Source: Euphorbia lathyris (taxonomy: Eukaryota; Streptophyta; Magnoliopsida; Malpighiales; Euphorbiaceae). From it: 64,000 nt of DNA. The translations under genes were made by a program, and so were the position numbers. Shown here piece by piece: positions 1 to 12,394 of this stretch (positions within the stretch are counted from its first letter, which is position 1; each line of letters begins with the position of its first letter). Location of the stretch: contig NC_088918.1 in NCBI RefSeq assembly GCF_963576675.1, forward strand, positions 58,671,501 to 58,735,500. The letters are read 5' to 3'. The notes beneath the pieces were generated by a model. The model was not told the origin of the DNA and made no database searches. It was given only the letters and a program-made list of their open reading frames with translations.

Positions 1-32
1 CATATTTTTTTTTGTCAATGTGTTATAAAAAA

Positions 33-336
33 TTTCAGTTATATTGATTTTAATGTTATTTATTAAAGTTAAATAAAGGAAATTTAAATTGATCCTTACA
101 TATTTTTGTTATCGTTATATAATTATTTTCATTAGGATATTTTGTAAGTTATTTTATTATATCTATTAAATATAAAATAATTTTTTTCTAGTAATATTGG
201 TTTTAATGCTATTTATTAAAGTTAAATATATGGAATTTGAATGGATCATTTCATAATTTTTGTCGTCATATATAATTTTTTTCGTTGGGATATTTTATAA
301 GTTATTTTATTATATCTATTAAATATATATTAGATT
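33..336. repeat. Two-copy tandem duplication, about 152 bp per unit
   Basis: Two AT-rich units, about 33-184 and 185-336, align along their whole length with scattered substitutions. Shared landmarks are a segment reading tttattaaagttaaata and a closing segment reading attttattatatctattaa (starting near 151 and 304). The window begins just before the first unit, so a longer array may continue to the left. No coding potential is seen. Confidence 0.7.
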
Positions 337-1570
337 AGATATAATATTTATAATTTTTATTTATTATTATTTTAACAATTAATAAAAAAATGTGTCTAGA
401 ACTCACCTCATTAATTTTTCTCTACTTCCACTATTATATATAATAATATAGATATAGATATATATTCCATCGCTCAAAATGAAAAAGGAATTTACAATGG
501 TAATTATGACAAAATATGATTTATAATTGAAATAAATTTCATTGTAACTATAATGTTTCAATACATTTTTAATTATTTTCTTTAATATGTCTCCAACTTC
601 AATAAACAACTATTGTATGAAATTTTATATCTATTTGTACCAAAAATGCATAAAAATAAAAAATCCAATCCATATGAGTTAGATAAACCCAAATTAAAAA
701 AATCAATGGACTTCACCAGGTTCTGAATTTGGAAAATTAATCTAACTCCAATTAAACCTAACAATTGAGTTCATATAAAGCCAAAAATTCAAATTTTAAT
801 TAGAGTTAACGATCGAAAAGATTACACCTACCAACTTATACTAAAAAATAATGAAACTATATAAAATCTTTATTTAGTCATTTTGAAAAAAAAACATAGA
901 TAAGACAACGAGAGATGTGGAACGACACAATTGAGAACAAAGTAACTGCTACACATGAAAAAAATCGAATAATTACCTTCGAAAATATAACGATTTCCTG
1001 TAATTTTTGACACATTATTTTTCATCTGATTTCTTCAATTGGAGATATTAAAGCCTAAATTCTCCCAATTATTGAAAAAATGCTATTAATACAATCTATC
1101 AATGAAAACCGCTCTTAAATAAATCTGAATCTCTTAATGAAGTAAGAAGAAAATTATAAGACTATATTATTTGAAGTAAGAACAAAATTATAAGATTAAG
1201 AATAAAACTAATACATAATCAAAATTAAAGGAAGTAATTGATTTTCGGTGGCTAATGAATATAATGATGGAATACTATATATCATGTTTTATATATAAGT
1301 TTTATTTGTAACTTTTGGATTTCTTTCGCTTAGTGTTTTTTCGTCTTTTTGTAACTCATACTTTTTCTTATTACTTTAATTAATGGGCTAGTAATTGACA
1401 ATAAATAATATGTTAATATAGTACTTATGATATAGAGATAATAAAAACTCATTAACTCATTTATTCTTTTTTTTTTATAAAAAAACTCATTTATTCTTTT
1501 TACTCTTACAGTGCCAACTAAGCCAAAAAACCTTTAAAAAACTTCTTAATAAATTCTCTCTGTTTTCGCT
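337..1570. other. AT-rich intergenic DNA, no gene seen
   Basis: Very AT-rich with short open frames only, none showing family-like motifs. It ends at the target duplication of the hAT-1 element. I see nothing that can be annotated with support. Confidence 0.6.
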
Positions 1571-1594
1571 ATTATATATAGGGGTGTTCAAAAA

Positions 1595-1735
1595 CCGAAT
1601 CGGACCGAAATAACCGACCGAACCGATGAATTTCGGTTTTTCGGTCTAATTGGTTCGGTTTCGGTTTGTAATATTCAAACATATCGGTTGGTTCGGTTTT
1701 TTTAATCAAATAACCGAAATAACCGAACCGAACCG
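1595..1735. repeat. Left subterminal CCGAA/CGGTT motif cluster of hAT-1
   Basis: Many copies of ccgaa and its complement ttcgg occur within about 140 bp of the left terminus (for example 1605-1630, 1650-1670 and 1710-1738). In hAT elements such subterminal clusters are usually transposase binding sites; that role is inferred here. Confidence 0.7.
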
Positions 1736-2557
1736 AAATAGGAATTAATTAAGTTTATTATATATTAGTTAATAGTTATCTACTGTATTAATTATCTAAT
1801 TAGGTTTAAACTTTTAATTTTTGAATGGACAACTGTTCAGTTACCTCCTCAAATTCAAAACCACAACGTTATTAATATGATAAAAACTTTATTTTTATAT
1901 TCAAGAAGTTTAAGAGTCTCTATAACTCTATTTTTTCTACCTATCAACAACAAGTCCACAACCAGTTTGAGAGTTTTTCTATCGTATTACTCTGGTCTGG
2001 ATCTCTTAATCATCAGGATACTTGTGTACTGGATCATAACAATCAAGCACAATACAAGGTTATAAGGTTAGTTATTTTAATTTTATTGTATACTGTCTGC
2101 GATGCACATGAGTCTACTTAATTATCTGTTTTTTCTTCCGTGTAAGAGAGAAGCATGAGTGGAATAAAATGATGCAGCTCTCAAGTCTCAAGGAATTCTA
2201 TGTTAACTAAGTAAACCAAGAAAAATATAAACAATTATAAAAAAAAAATGAGTAAAATATTAAACTCAGCAGCACTACTGATTTCCTTGTCAAATTTATG
2301 GTCCATTTATAATTTGATTTGAATTCCATTTATAGTTCTACCTATAATTCTTAATATTTTATTTGTTACATTATCATTCAATCCAATTCCATTTATAATT
2401 CTTAATATTTTATTTGCTTTTCATATCTAATGTTGATATATTCTGTTTTTACTGTATAAAAAAATCTTATATGATACTTAATATTTATATACAGTATTAG
2501 AATCAGTATATGTATTACTGTTTTAAATGTATTTTTTTAATTTTTAAATTGTTTTAG

Positions 2558-5015
2558 ATGGCTGGAGTTCAAGATCAAACTCAGACTGAAGTTGCTGAAC
2601 AGGTAGTAAATGTTGCTTCACAATCAAAAGAAACTGAAGCAGCTCCAAAGCAAAAACCAAAGAGGAAGAAAATGAAGCCAAGAGCTAAATTGTGGGGTCA
2701 TTTCACCAAATTTACAGATGGGGAGGGCAATATAAAAGGCAAGTGTAATTACTGTGAGAAAGATTTTTTTTGTGATCCATACAAGAATGAAACCACTGTA
2801 TTGAATACTCATATGCGTGCATGTAAGAAAAATCCACATAGCGTTGAGACTAGACAAAAACAGTTAGCTTTGCAACCCATGATGGCAGAGGGTAATGGTG
2901 AAACTAATACTGGCTCTTTGTCTGCCTGGAAATTTGATCAAAATGCATGTAGAGAGAGTCTAGCACTTATGATAATTATTGACGAACTCCCATTCAAGTT
3001 TGTTGAACATGAGGGGTACAGGAAACACATGGCTGTTGCTCAACCTAGGTTCAAAATTCCTTCTAGATCCACTGTGGCACGTGATGTATATCAACTTTAC
3101 TTGAATGAAAAAACTAGAATGAAGGACTATTTTGTAGCTAGTAAGCAAAGAATTTCCATCACTACTGATACCTGGACTTCTATCCAAAGGTTGAATTACA
3201 TGTGTATCACAGCACATTACATTGATGCTGAATGGAAACTGCAAAAGAAAATTTTGAATTTTTGTACGATTTCTTCTCATAAGGGTGATGCTATTGGTAA
3301 GACTGTTGAATCATGTTTACTTGAGTGGGGGATTAGTGGTGTTTTCACAGTTACAGTCGACAATGCTAGCTCTAATGACACTGCAGTTTCTTACTTGAAA
3401 AAGAAGTTTGTCAATTGGGAGGGTTGTATTGGAAGTTGCAAATTTCTTCACATGCGATGTATTGCCCATATTCTTAACTTGGTTGTGGTTGAAGGCTTGA
3501 AATAATTAATAGAGCCTATAAAAAAAATTAGGAATGCTGTGAGGTATATTGGGCAATCACCTGCTAGGTTTAAAAAGTTCAAAGAAAGCATTGAAGCTGA
3601 AAAAATTCCTGACAAAAATGTACTGTGTCTAGATGTGTGCACTCGATGGAATTCCACGTATCTAATGTTGGACACTGCACAAAAGTTTGAGAGTGCATTT
3701 GAAAGATATGGGAGTGATTATGATCCTTTTTATAGTGTTGAATTGAGTGCAGAAGAAGGTGTTCCTCTTTCTAGTGATTGGGCTGTTGTTAGATCCTTGT
3801 GTGTTATGCTTAAAGAATTTTATGATGCTACTTTACGTATCTCTGGATCTTATATGTCACTTCTAATACTTTTTGGGGTGAGGTTGCACATCTATATGGT
3901 GAAATATTGAAATGGCAAAAAAGTGATGATATAGATTTCAGTTTAATGGGCATGAGAATGAAAACGAAGTTTGACAAATATTGGGGATACTACGAAAGTT
4001 AATATGCTTGTTTATTTTGCTGTTATTCTTGATCCACGTGAAAAACTTGAGGTTATGGAAGATGTTTTCATTGAGATGTATGGTGAACTTCATGGGACTG
4101 TATTATTTAAGAATGTGAAAAAGGAAATGTTAGAGTTATATGAAGATTATAGGAAAAAACTCCAACCTCCCCAAGATAGTGGAAGTCAAGTAGATAATCT
4201 GAGTGAGATTTCGGTTAGGAAGACAAGGCCTTTACTTCGAGATAAGTTTAAGAGGGCAAGAATAGATGGTGGGAGTGGAGAAATTAAATCAGAGTTAGAA
4301 AAGCATTTAAGTGAGGTGGTACAAGATGATCATGCAGATTTTGAGATTTTAAAGTGGTGGAAGATAAATTCTGAAAGGTTTCCGATCTTAGCACAAATGG
4401 CTAAAGATGTATTGGCATTTCCTATATCCACTGTGGCCTCTGAATCTGCATTTAGCACAGGGGGCGAGTTCTTGATCCATTTAGGAGTTCTTTGACTCCT
4501 AAATTTGTAGAAGGTTTAATATGTGCTCAAGATTGGTTGCGATCCTCACCTTACAAACCGAATGTGGAGGAAAATATAGATGAAATTCAAAACAAGAAGA
4601 TGGTAATTCTTTATTTTCTATTTGATAATTATATTCACATGATTTAAAGTATTACATGATGACTAATCCTCTTTTTTTCAGATTTACCAATCGGAGAATT
4701 TGGTATGTTTTATTAATTTTAGTATTTGTGATCAATTTTCAATTTAGTAAAATATAGTTCTGTACATGGTTAATTTTTTTAAAATAATATATATGCTCTT
4801 AACTTCTTTTTTTTATTATTCCAGAAACATTGGCTATTTAGTGAGAAAGTTGGTTGGTTGCTCAACTTTTTTCCTGCTCTACTTCACTATGCAGGTAAAA
4901 GTTACATTTCATTTTATGTATTTTTTTTATTTGTTCTAGTTGGATTCATTTGTTTCTGTAAATAAAACTAAATTTATAATATAATTTTCACATTTCAGGT
5001 TGGATGAAGGGATGA
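2558..5015 (+). pseudogene. hAT transposase with BED zinc finger, decayed
   Basis: The first open frame (2558-3505) starts at an ATG preceded by a basic stretch (residues 31-44, likely nuclear localisation). It has a BED finger with C63-x2-C66 and H85/C89, then the hAT catalytic block around TTDTWTS with the following YMCITAHYID region. An in-frame TAA at 3503-3505 interrupts the frame, which continues from 3506 to about 3860. Frame changes occur near 3858, near 3985 and near 4462. The C-terminal hATC dimerisation block (ASESAFSTGG) is at 4436-4462. Downstream coding continues to about 4600 and then in small putative exons (about 4681-4700, 4824-4893 and 4999-5015). The family normally cuts and pastes DNA as a dimer in the nucleus; this copy cannot encode a full-length protein. 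Confidence 0.85.
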
Positions 5016-5267
5016 ATTGTTTTTTGGAATATTGTTATCTCTTAGTGATGTTTAGGTTCAAGGATGAAAGTATAGATTTTTATGTTTTATTGTTTATTTC
5101 TTGCTGTTTTTTTGTTTTGCTACTTTTAGCAATGACATGGATGATTATAAATTTCTAATTTCTGAATATTCGGGATATTTGACGTAGGTGTGTTTGATAA
5201 ACATATTTTATATATATTTTGAATTATAAAGTTTTTAAAATTCTAAAAAAATTGTTTAACAAATGCC

Positions 5268-5410
5268 ATAACCGAAAACCGAACCGAACCGAAATACTCG
5301 GTTCAGTTAGGTTCGGTTTGTAATATTATTCGATTAGGTTCGGTTTTAATTTTAGATCTTATTCAGTATTCGATTATATCGGTTCGGTTTAAAAACCGAA
5401 CCGACCGATG
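5268..5410. repeat. Right subterminal CCGAA/CGGTT motif cluster of hAT-1
   Basis: Mirror-image counterpart of the left cluster, with repeated accgaaccg and cggttcggtt motifs up to the right terminal repeat. It is a likely transposase-binding zone by analogy to other hAT elements. Confidence 0.7.
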
Positions 5411-5819
5411 AACACCCCTAATTATATACATATATATAGTACAGTATAGATGAAAAAACACGTTCAAAACACCTTTTCAAGATAAGATATTTTTTGTGTG
5501 CCAAGAGCAAAATGTGTCTTTTTTTATTTAAAAGTACCACGTCTGTTCTCTCTTTTTGGAAACCATACCATTTTCGCGAGGAAAAAGAAGATGTGGTTAA
5601 CCTGGCGGAAGCTACCATATTTATAAATTCCGAATCCTAAGTAAACTGAATTTACCGTATTGAACCAATCGGGCCTGATTTAAATATCAATTTCTTTTAC
5701 CAAATCCGGCCCATTGGATACGTACTGGACAGGCCTAGGCCCATAAACATGTTTACCGAAAAGTAACTATTAATTAATCTTAACGAACGGTAATAGGTAA
5801 AAATCCTGGGGAAAATCCA

Positions 5820-5825
5820 CACGTG
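5820..5825 (+). promoter_or_regulatory. G-box (CACGTG) upstream of the ArfGAP gene
   Basis: A palindromic CACGTG lies 295 bp upstream of the ArfGAP start codon. G-boxes bind bZIP and bHLH factors in plants. A single hexamer can occur by chance, so the regulatory role is only suggested by position. No clear TATA box is seen between 5429 and 6119. Confidence 0.35.
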
Positions 5826-5929
5826 CCGCAGGCTTTGGTGAGAGTATTCTGTTTGTGATAATAGGAGGAAATGGTGAATCGTATGAAATAGCACCACCCG
5901 CAACCTTCTCGCGGTGTCGGTGTCCAATC

Positions 5930-6090
5930 CAATTCCATCCCCAATTTCCTCTTCCTCTTCTTCTTCTTCTCCTTCTCTGAATTATATTAGCCTCTCCTTC
6001 TCCTTATTCTCCCCTTATAAAAACCTAATCTTTCCCTTCTTTTTCTTTTCCCTATTCTTCTCCTTTTCTTTTCTTTTCTTTTCCAAGTAT
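5930..6090 (+). promoter_or_regulatory. Pyrimidine-rich 5' leader of the ArfGAP gene
   Basis: A strongly C/T-rich stretch (repeated cttctt and ttcttttc blocks) precedes the start codon at 6120. Such CT-rich leaders are common just downstream of plant transcription starts, so the start site probably lies near or within the upstream edge of this tract. The exact start cannot be read. Confidence 0.5.
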
Positions 6091-6119
6091 CCGATTCAAA
6101 TCCTCCGGATCGGATCCCT

Positions 6120-9100
6120 ATGGCGGCATCCAGGCGGCTCCGGGACCTCCAATCGCATCCTTCTAACAAGATCTGCGTCGATTGTTCCCAGAAAAATCCG
6201 CAATGGGCCTCCGTCTCTTATGGTATTTTTATGTGCCTTGAGTGCTCCGGCAAGCACCGTGGCCTTGGTGTTCATATTTCCTTTGTCCGATCTGTTACCA
6301 TGGATTCCTGGTCTGAGATCCAGATCAAGAAGATGGAAGCTGGCGGTAATGAAAGGCTTAACGCTTTTTTAAGCCAATATGGAATCTCTAAAGACACCGA
6401 TATTGTTACTAAGTATAATACTAATGCTGCTAGCGTTTATAGGGATCGAATCCAAGCTCTCGCCGAAGGTCGAACTTGGCAGGATCCTACAGTTGTTAAG
6501 GAAAGTGTGGGTAGCAAGAAAAAACCCCCGCTTTCTCAATCCACTGCTGGTAGAGATAATAGTTTTAGTAATGGAGGTTGGGATAGTTGGGACAATGACG
6601 ATGCCTTCAAATCCTCTAATGATATAAGAAGGAATCAATCCGTTGGCGATTTGAGGAGAAATTCTAGTGGGGGTGAACGTGGAGCAACGGTAGGTGCTCC
6701 TGCGAGGTCGAAATCGACTGAGGATATTTATACCAGATCGCAATTGGAGGCTTCTGCCGCTAATAAGGAGACCTATTTTGCGAGAAAAATTGCAGAGAAT
6801 GATTCACGGCCTGAGGGCTTACCACCTTCCCAAGGCGGAAAGTATGTGGGATTTGGATCGAGCCCTACCCCTTCTCAGAGGAATAACAACGCCCAACCAG
6901 ATGTTCTTTCTGTTATGTCTCAGGTATCAAATTCGGTTCTTTTGCATCATTATTAATGGGGAGGTATTGATCTTATAGATTGATGATTTTCTGGTTATGT
7001 GTTTTATATGCAGGGGTTTGGTAAGTTGTCACTTGTTGCAGCATCTGCGGCTCAATCTGCTGCTAATGTTGTTCAAGCAGGCACAAAAGAGATTTCTTCC
7101 AAGGTGTTATATTTAATCATTTGCTTTTATATTTTTTATGCATATCTAAGCAACTATTCTTACCTTGTTTCATATTGCATTTAGATGTTATGTAATTACT
7201 TGCTTCAGTGTTTTGATTTTACAATAATTTGAGATCAATTACTTTATATTTCTTTCAAATTACACAGACACTTGAACCATTTGTCATTTCATTGTTGATT
7301 CTATTTAATTATGCATAGTAGTTCTACTTTTCATTTTGTCTTGCACTGTTCTAGTGACAGGATAATTCTGATTTAAATGTTGATCCGTATAGGTTCTGTT
7401 CTTATCATGGTTTTTAATTTCTAGGATAGTTATTATATCACCTTATATGTTATAGGATAAGCTGTCTGGCCAGCAAAAAAGGCGAAATAGAGTTGTAAAT
7501 TAGCCTAGCCGTTCATAAATATTTAATATATGATTGTTAAATGAATGATTTTCTCATTTATCTTTCATATTTCTTTAACAAAGTATTAGCTCGATTGGAG
7601 CTTGTGAAGGTTTGCAAGGCACATACAATCATGGTACTATTTCCAACGTTGCTTTTTACTAAACAATTTAAGTTCGAATTCTGATTTAGGCTATGTTTAT
7701 TATAATACTCTAGTAAGTCTGGACTAGCCAAACCTCAGCTCAACTTGGTTCATTAAAAGAACTTGGGCCAACTGTCCTGTTGAGAAAGGACGGTTACTGG
7801 ATTAAAATCTTGCAAACAGAAGTTTTGAGTTTGAATTTTCAAATAATTTGATGTTAAAGAAGGTAGGTTTGATCTGGAATTTCCATGCTAATGTAAAAAG
7901 TGAGATAAACGCTGAGTCCTCATTCTAAGTTATATGTTTCTTATGATTTATTATTCTCGCTACCTTTTGGGTTCGTCACATCAAATCCCGTGGCATTGCA
8001 GTTGGCCTGGATTAGAAACCGAGTAAAAGCAGTAAAGTGTTGTGTGATGGTTAGTGTGAGAGAGTTGCTCTGTATTACAACCTTTTTGATATTTATAGCT
8101 CAGTAGTTTGTTATGTGTGTTTTTTTTCTTTGGTTGTGAACTTGTATGTTGAGATGGATGTGTGGTCACACGAGAAAGGACCGGGTGCGTAATGAAATAA
8201 TTAGGACAAAAGTAGGGGTCACATCTATTGAGAATAAAATGAGAGAAAACCGACTAAGGTGGTTTGGCCATGTGAGACGTAGAGCGCTTGATGCGCCGGT
8301 TAGGAGAACCGAAGAGTGGCAAAGGGATGTAGTGGTGAGGGGTAGGGGAAGACCTAAGCAAACTTGGAGGAGGGTGATCGAGAGTGATATGAGTTTATTG
8401 GGAATTGAGGAAAATATGGTAGTGGATAGGACGGAGTGGAGGGAGCGAATCTGTGTCGCTGACACGACTTGATTTTCACGGTTTTATATGATGGTTCATG
8501 TTAGCCGACCCCGAATCATTTCGGGACTAAGGCTTTGTTGTTGTTGTTGTTGTTGGTTGTGAACTTGTAATAGCGGTGAGAAGATCAGATTTTGGAAATT
8601 TGACACTACCAGTTCTGAAAGTAGTTTTATTATTAGTAGAAACAGTAGTGGGTGGCTTACTATGTAGGCTGTTGAGAAGAAGTTTATGCAAAGTTCTGAT
8701 ATAACATAATATAATATAGTTGGTTGCTTAGTTGAATGGTGTAGCTTTTGCTACAAATTCTATCAGCCTCTGTTTGTACTAACAAAGTGGTGGCACAAGG
8801 TTTGGCATTTCTGTCTATGTACTCCACATATAAACTTCCTTTTGTCATCTACAATATTACACCTTTTGATCAAGAGGTATTTGATGCCTGCATTGTTTTT
8901 AACTTGTGCAATTTGTTTGCTGCAAAAGGTTGTATCCGAAGATGCCTATTTTTAGAACTTTCTCGTACTACTTATTGCGCCCAACATTCTCCCCCTGTAA
9001 ATGGGTTTAATGAATAAACTTTGGCTACAGGTGAAGGATGGTGGCTATGATTACAAGATGAATGAAACAGTGAATGTTGTTGCTGCAAAAACAACGGAGA

Positions 9101-9537
9101 TTGGAAATAGAACCTGGGGAATTATGAAGGGGGTCATGGCTTTAGCTTCACAGAAGGTTGAGGAGTTGTCCAAAGATGGTGGCTGGAAAGCAGATAACTG
9201 GCAACGTAATGAAAGCGGTAGTAACGGATATTATCAGGATTTTAATGGGAAAGAAAGTAAAGGATGGAATTCATCACCTGCTGGTGGACAGTCCTCATCT
9301 GGTGGACATAATAATAGTTCTTATAACTCAAATTCATGGGATGATTGGGATCAGAAAGACACTAGAAAGGAAGATACCGTAAAAGACACATCACATAACG
9401 ATGACGGATGGGCTGGTTGGGATGATGCGAAGGATGATGGGTTCGATGATAATTTCTACCAAAGCGCACCTGATAAGAAATCCACCGGACAAAATGGGAA
9501 ATCAGATGACACATGGACAGGGGGAGGCTTTCTATGA
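6120..9537 (+). CDS. AGD6: ArfGAP-domain protein, AGD6/AGD7 type (3 exons)
   Basis: Predicted exons are 6120-6923, 7014-7103 and 9031-9537, joined by GT-AG introns that are all phase 0. They give 466 residues, close to my recollection of Arabidopsis AGD6/AGD7 (about 455-460). The protein stimulates GTP hydrolysis on ARF GTPases during COPI vesicle cycling at the Golgi. The ArfGAP zinc finger is C19-x2-C22-x16-C39-x2-C42, followed by the catalytic arginine R47 in HRGLG. The remainder is Ser/Asn/Gly-rich. Two amphipathic, small-residue segments around residues 262-300 and 305-335 resemble the lipid-packing sensors of ArfGAP1 (inference). Trp/Asp motifs (WDDWDQ, GWAGWDD) lie near the C-terminus, which ends in GGGFL. 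Intron 2 (7104-9030) carries a LINE fragment. The position next to a CHX20 gene favours AGD6 over its paralogue AGD7. All frames are intact. Confidence 0.93.
8147..8552 (+). mobile_element. 5'-truncated RTE-like LINE 3' end in ArfGAP intron 2
   Basis: About 406 bp are flanked by a perfect 17-bp duplication ttggttgtgaacttgta at 8130-8146 and 8553-8569. It encodes the last ~105 residues of a non-LTR reverse transcriptase ORF, with the block [11 protein letters not shown], then [12 protein letters not shown] and a closing ICVADTT before the stop at 8470-8472. It ends in a (TTG)n tail rather than poly-A, as in plant RTE-type elements. The truncated 5' end and long target duplication are hallmarks of target-primed reverse transcription. 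It lies in sense orientation inside the intron and is not expected to disturb splicing. Confidence 0.88.
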
Positions 9538-10758
9538 GTTAGTATTGTTTAATTATCTCCATTATGTTTTTTTTTATTATTTTTATTTTAGTTTGCTGTG
9601 CAGTATTTACAAGGCAGTACCTTTTTTTTTAATTGGAAGTGATTATTTTATTTTTTGCCTTCCAAGTTTCTTATTATTTTTTGCCACATTAGGCGTTTGG
9701 ATCATAAAGATAGAGCGGTTTTAGGTATTCACAGACGTAGCATTGCCTGTTTGTTTACCAGGTAAACCTGCATTACATGGTTGATGGAGAACCCTTGTTG
9801 GCCCTTTTTATGGTGGATAGCTTGGGATCGATTGTTCAGTGCTGCTGATGAGAAAAGTGCCGGTTGCAGATCAGATGCCTGGTTGATGGAGGATAAATAT
9901 GTTTTCTTTAACTCTTATTTTTTTTTTTTCATTGTTTTCTTTTAGAAAATTTTCATGTACCTTATTTGAAAGTTCAGGGTCATACAATGTACAACTTTGG
10001 ACAGGGAGGGCTAATTGCCCAATTAAATACGGTCTCTGAGCTTCATTATCTGTGAATTCACAGTTCGCTTTTATGTAAAGACATGTCAATTATTTTCCAC
10101 AATCTCTGCTTTGTCTCACACACTAGGTTTTTTTTTCCCCTCTCCGAATTGAAATTGTCAACTAGATTTGCATTCTCGTTTTCTGAAAAATAGAGAATAA
10201 TTGCTTTACTGATTGAAAAGAATTGGAAGTCTCTTATTTTGGTAGTAGCTAGAGTTATGTGAGACCATTTTTTTTATTCTATTGTTTGGGGTTCCATTTT
10301 GAGGTTTCTGATATTTAACTTTTGATTTTGCTTGTTATATTCAAGTATATGTTAATCAGAAATGTATCTATATGCCAATTATCATTGTATGTTTAGCTAT
10401 CAGTGTATTCAATCCCTGCACGTGGATATATTGCAATTTGTTAAAACTCCTATCAACTTATCAAGTAGAGAAGATAGGAAGCAGGGAAATTTGGGTGATG
10501 TCCACCCCTAATCCATAGGAATTAGCAGGATCCTGGACAAGCGAGAGTACTGATGGAGAAAACTGAGTGAAAACAATGAGATTGTGCCTTAATGGACCAA
10601 CGTGGGAAATAAGTGGGTTCGGAAAGTTTGGTATACATGAGAAAGGTTGATTCTCTCGGAAAGAGACATTAAGATATGGTGAACCAACGAGCTTCTACCT
10701 AGTCTTTCTAAATACTAGTTTACTCATTTAGGATTCTTTTGAAGCTCAATGATTTAAA
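9538..10758. other. ArfGAP 3' UTR and intergenic DNA
   Basis: T-rich sequence follows the stop codon, consistent with a plant 3' UTR extending several hundred bases, but no single polyadenylation signal stands out. The rest has no coding motif. Confidence 0.5.
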
Positions 10759-11680
10759 GGGCTAATTACTAATCTAATCCAGTTGAAGGGGTCTATTAAC
10801 ATATTTGACACACTTTCCTTTCATCTTACCAATATAGACATTTTCATCCATCCACTTTGGACAAGAATATCTCTATTTCAATTCTTCTTCTTCCTCAGAC
10901 TCTCAACGTCTTCTTCGCCATCTCAAACCAAAACAGAAAAAAAAAGTCAAAGAGAGCCACAACAAAACCAAAAGTGGAGATGAAATATTTGTATGATTGT
11001 CCTTTGAATTTGGTGATCTCAAGAATATGTGTGATGAATTCAGTTTCGTTAGCGATTTTGAGATTATTGAAGTATTCTAAATTTTGAAAAGGAAACCCAA
11101 AATAGATGAAGTTTTCCAGTAGAAATGGTATGTTTTTAGCTTATACGTCCGCCTTTTTCGCTGGTTTTGCCTCTTTCTTCATCTCTAACAATATCGTTTC
11201 AATTTCTTCCATTTTCCTCCATTTTTATCGCATTTGTGACGAAATTTGTTGCATTCGTCACAAATACGACAACATTTGTCTATCTGCACTGTCGCATCTA
11301 CGGCAAGAGCAAATTTGCCATTTTTTTTATCACAAATGCGATATGAGCAACTATCGATGCGACAAAAATGGAGGAAATCAGAAATGACGGGTTCAACGAG
11401 AAAACATTCAACTCACTAACTGCGTATTTGAATGTGTATGTAAAATAAAGAAATAATGCTTATATGAACTTGAATAATGTATGAATATGCTTAAATCTTA
11501 GGTTGAATTATTGAATTTTGTTGTAAGAATTTGAAAGAAATGAAAATGAAAAGGAGGTTGAGGAAGGTTAGGGTATTTTTGTCCAAAATGGATGAAAGTG
11601 TCTAATTTGGTAAGATGGAAGCAAAGATGATCAAATATGTTAATAGACCCTTTCAGTTGGTCTATATTTGTAATTTGTCC
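10759..11680. mobile_element. Mutator-like MITE, 922 bp, with ~100-bp terminal inverted repeats
   Basis: The left end (gggctaattac, then the block around ggtctattaacatattt) is matched as a reverse complement at the right end (11580-11680). Inverted repeats extend roughly 100 bp. The flanking 9-bp sequences tgatttaaa (10750-10758) and taatttaaa (11681-11689) match at 8 of 9 positions, fitting a Mutator-type target duplication. The interior has recurring variants of the motifs cgcatttgtgac and gtcgca, and no transposase. Confidence 0.78.
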
Positions 11681-12360
11681 TAATTTAAATTAGCATATTA
11701 GTTAGTTTTTCAGTTATAAGCAAATCAAAAGTGATAAAAAAAAAAAAAAAAAAAGAAATACGACCTAGAACAGTATATATGTTCTATAGGATTCTAGGAT
11801 CCATACCGGATCACGAAGGGAAGCTAAGTCCGGTGGAGAAATCATGGACATATTGAGCATAAGTTACGATCCAGCCTGACTTTCTGGAGTGATCATAGAT
11901 TTCCCCCAAATTTTTGGTTAAAAAAAAAAAAACGTGAACTTAACATATTATAATCTAATGAAGTTAAATTAATAACCTAAGCATTTTTTGGCTATCATTT
12001 CTTCAGTGTTGTTTTTATATGTTTTTATTAAAAAAAAGTTAGATTATACAAATAAATGAAAAAGTCTAAACTCTATCCTCCAGGGTTGGGTGTTCCTTGG
12101 AGGTCATCAGTCGCGGTTAGGGAGAGTACATAGAGCCTCTCTCTCTTTCATCTTTCAATCTCGTCTCGTGTATTTTACACCTTCAAATACTTTAAAACAC
12201 ACGTGTTAGTATCTTTTAGAAGGTTTAAAAAAGAGAAGTTTGGAAAAAATGTAAACGGATAAAAAAACAAAACAAAAAAAAGAACGAAGTGGACGATGGA
12301 TTCTAACGAGACCAATTATGATTGGTCACTTAATAAAACCTATTGAATTTTCATTTCTTC
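11681..12360. other. Intergenic DNA, no gene seen
   Basis: Contains an A-homopolymer near 11736-11755 and otherwise unremarkable AT-rich sequence. No family motif was recognised. Confidence 0.5.
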
Positions 12361-12394
12361 ATTGAAAACGCGTTTTTTTCCTCAGTCAGTAGTA

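Larger units (their letters stand above)
1579..5420 (+). mobile_element. hAT-superfamily DNA transposon (hAT-1), complete ends, 3842 bp
   Basis: The element is bounded by a perfect 8-bp target duplication ATTATATA at 1571-1578 and 5421-5428, the length typical of hAT. The terminal inverted repeat is TAGGGGTGTTCA at 1579-1590 and its complement at 5409-5420. Subterminal zones on both sides are dense in CCGAAC/CGGTT motifs in both orientations. Inside is a BED-finger hAT transposase gene on the + strand carrying one stop and three frameshifts, so the copy is not autonomous. The intact ends could still be mobilised by a related transposase (inference). Confidence 0.92.

Noticed and set aside
7551..7700. 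tRNA-like words (ttagctcgattggag, aagttcgaattc) in ArfGAP intron 2
   Set aside because: Spacing is too long and the match too loose to claim a SINE.
8166..8465. 99-codon open frame on the - strand inside the LINE
   Set aside because: Antisense shadow of the LINE reverse transcriptase end, which has clear family motifs on the + strand.
8748..9017. 89-codon open frame in ArfGAP intron 2
   Set aside because: It overlaps the splice acceptor of exon 3 in another frame and shows no family motif.
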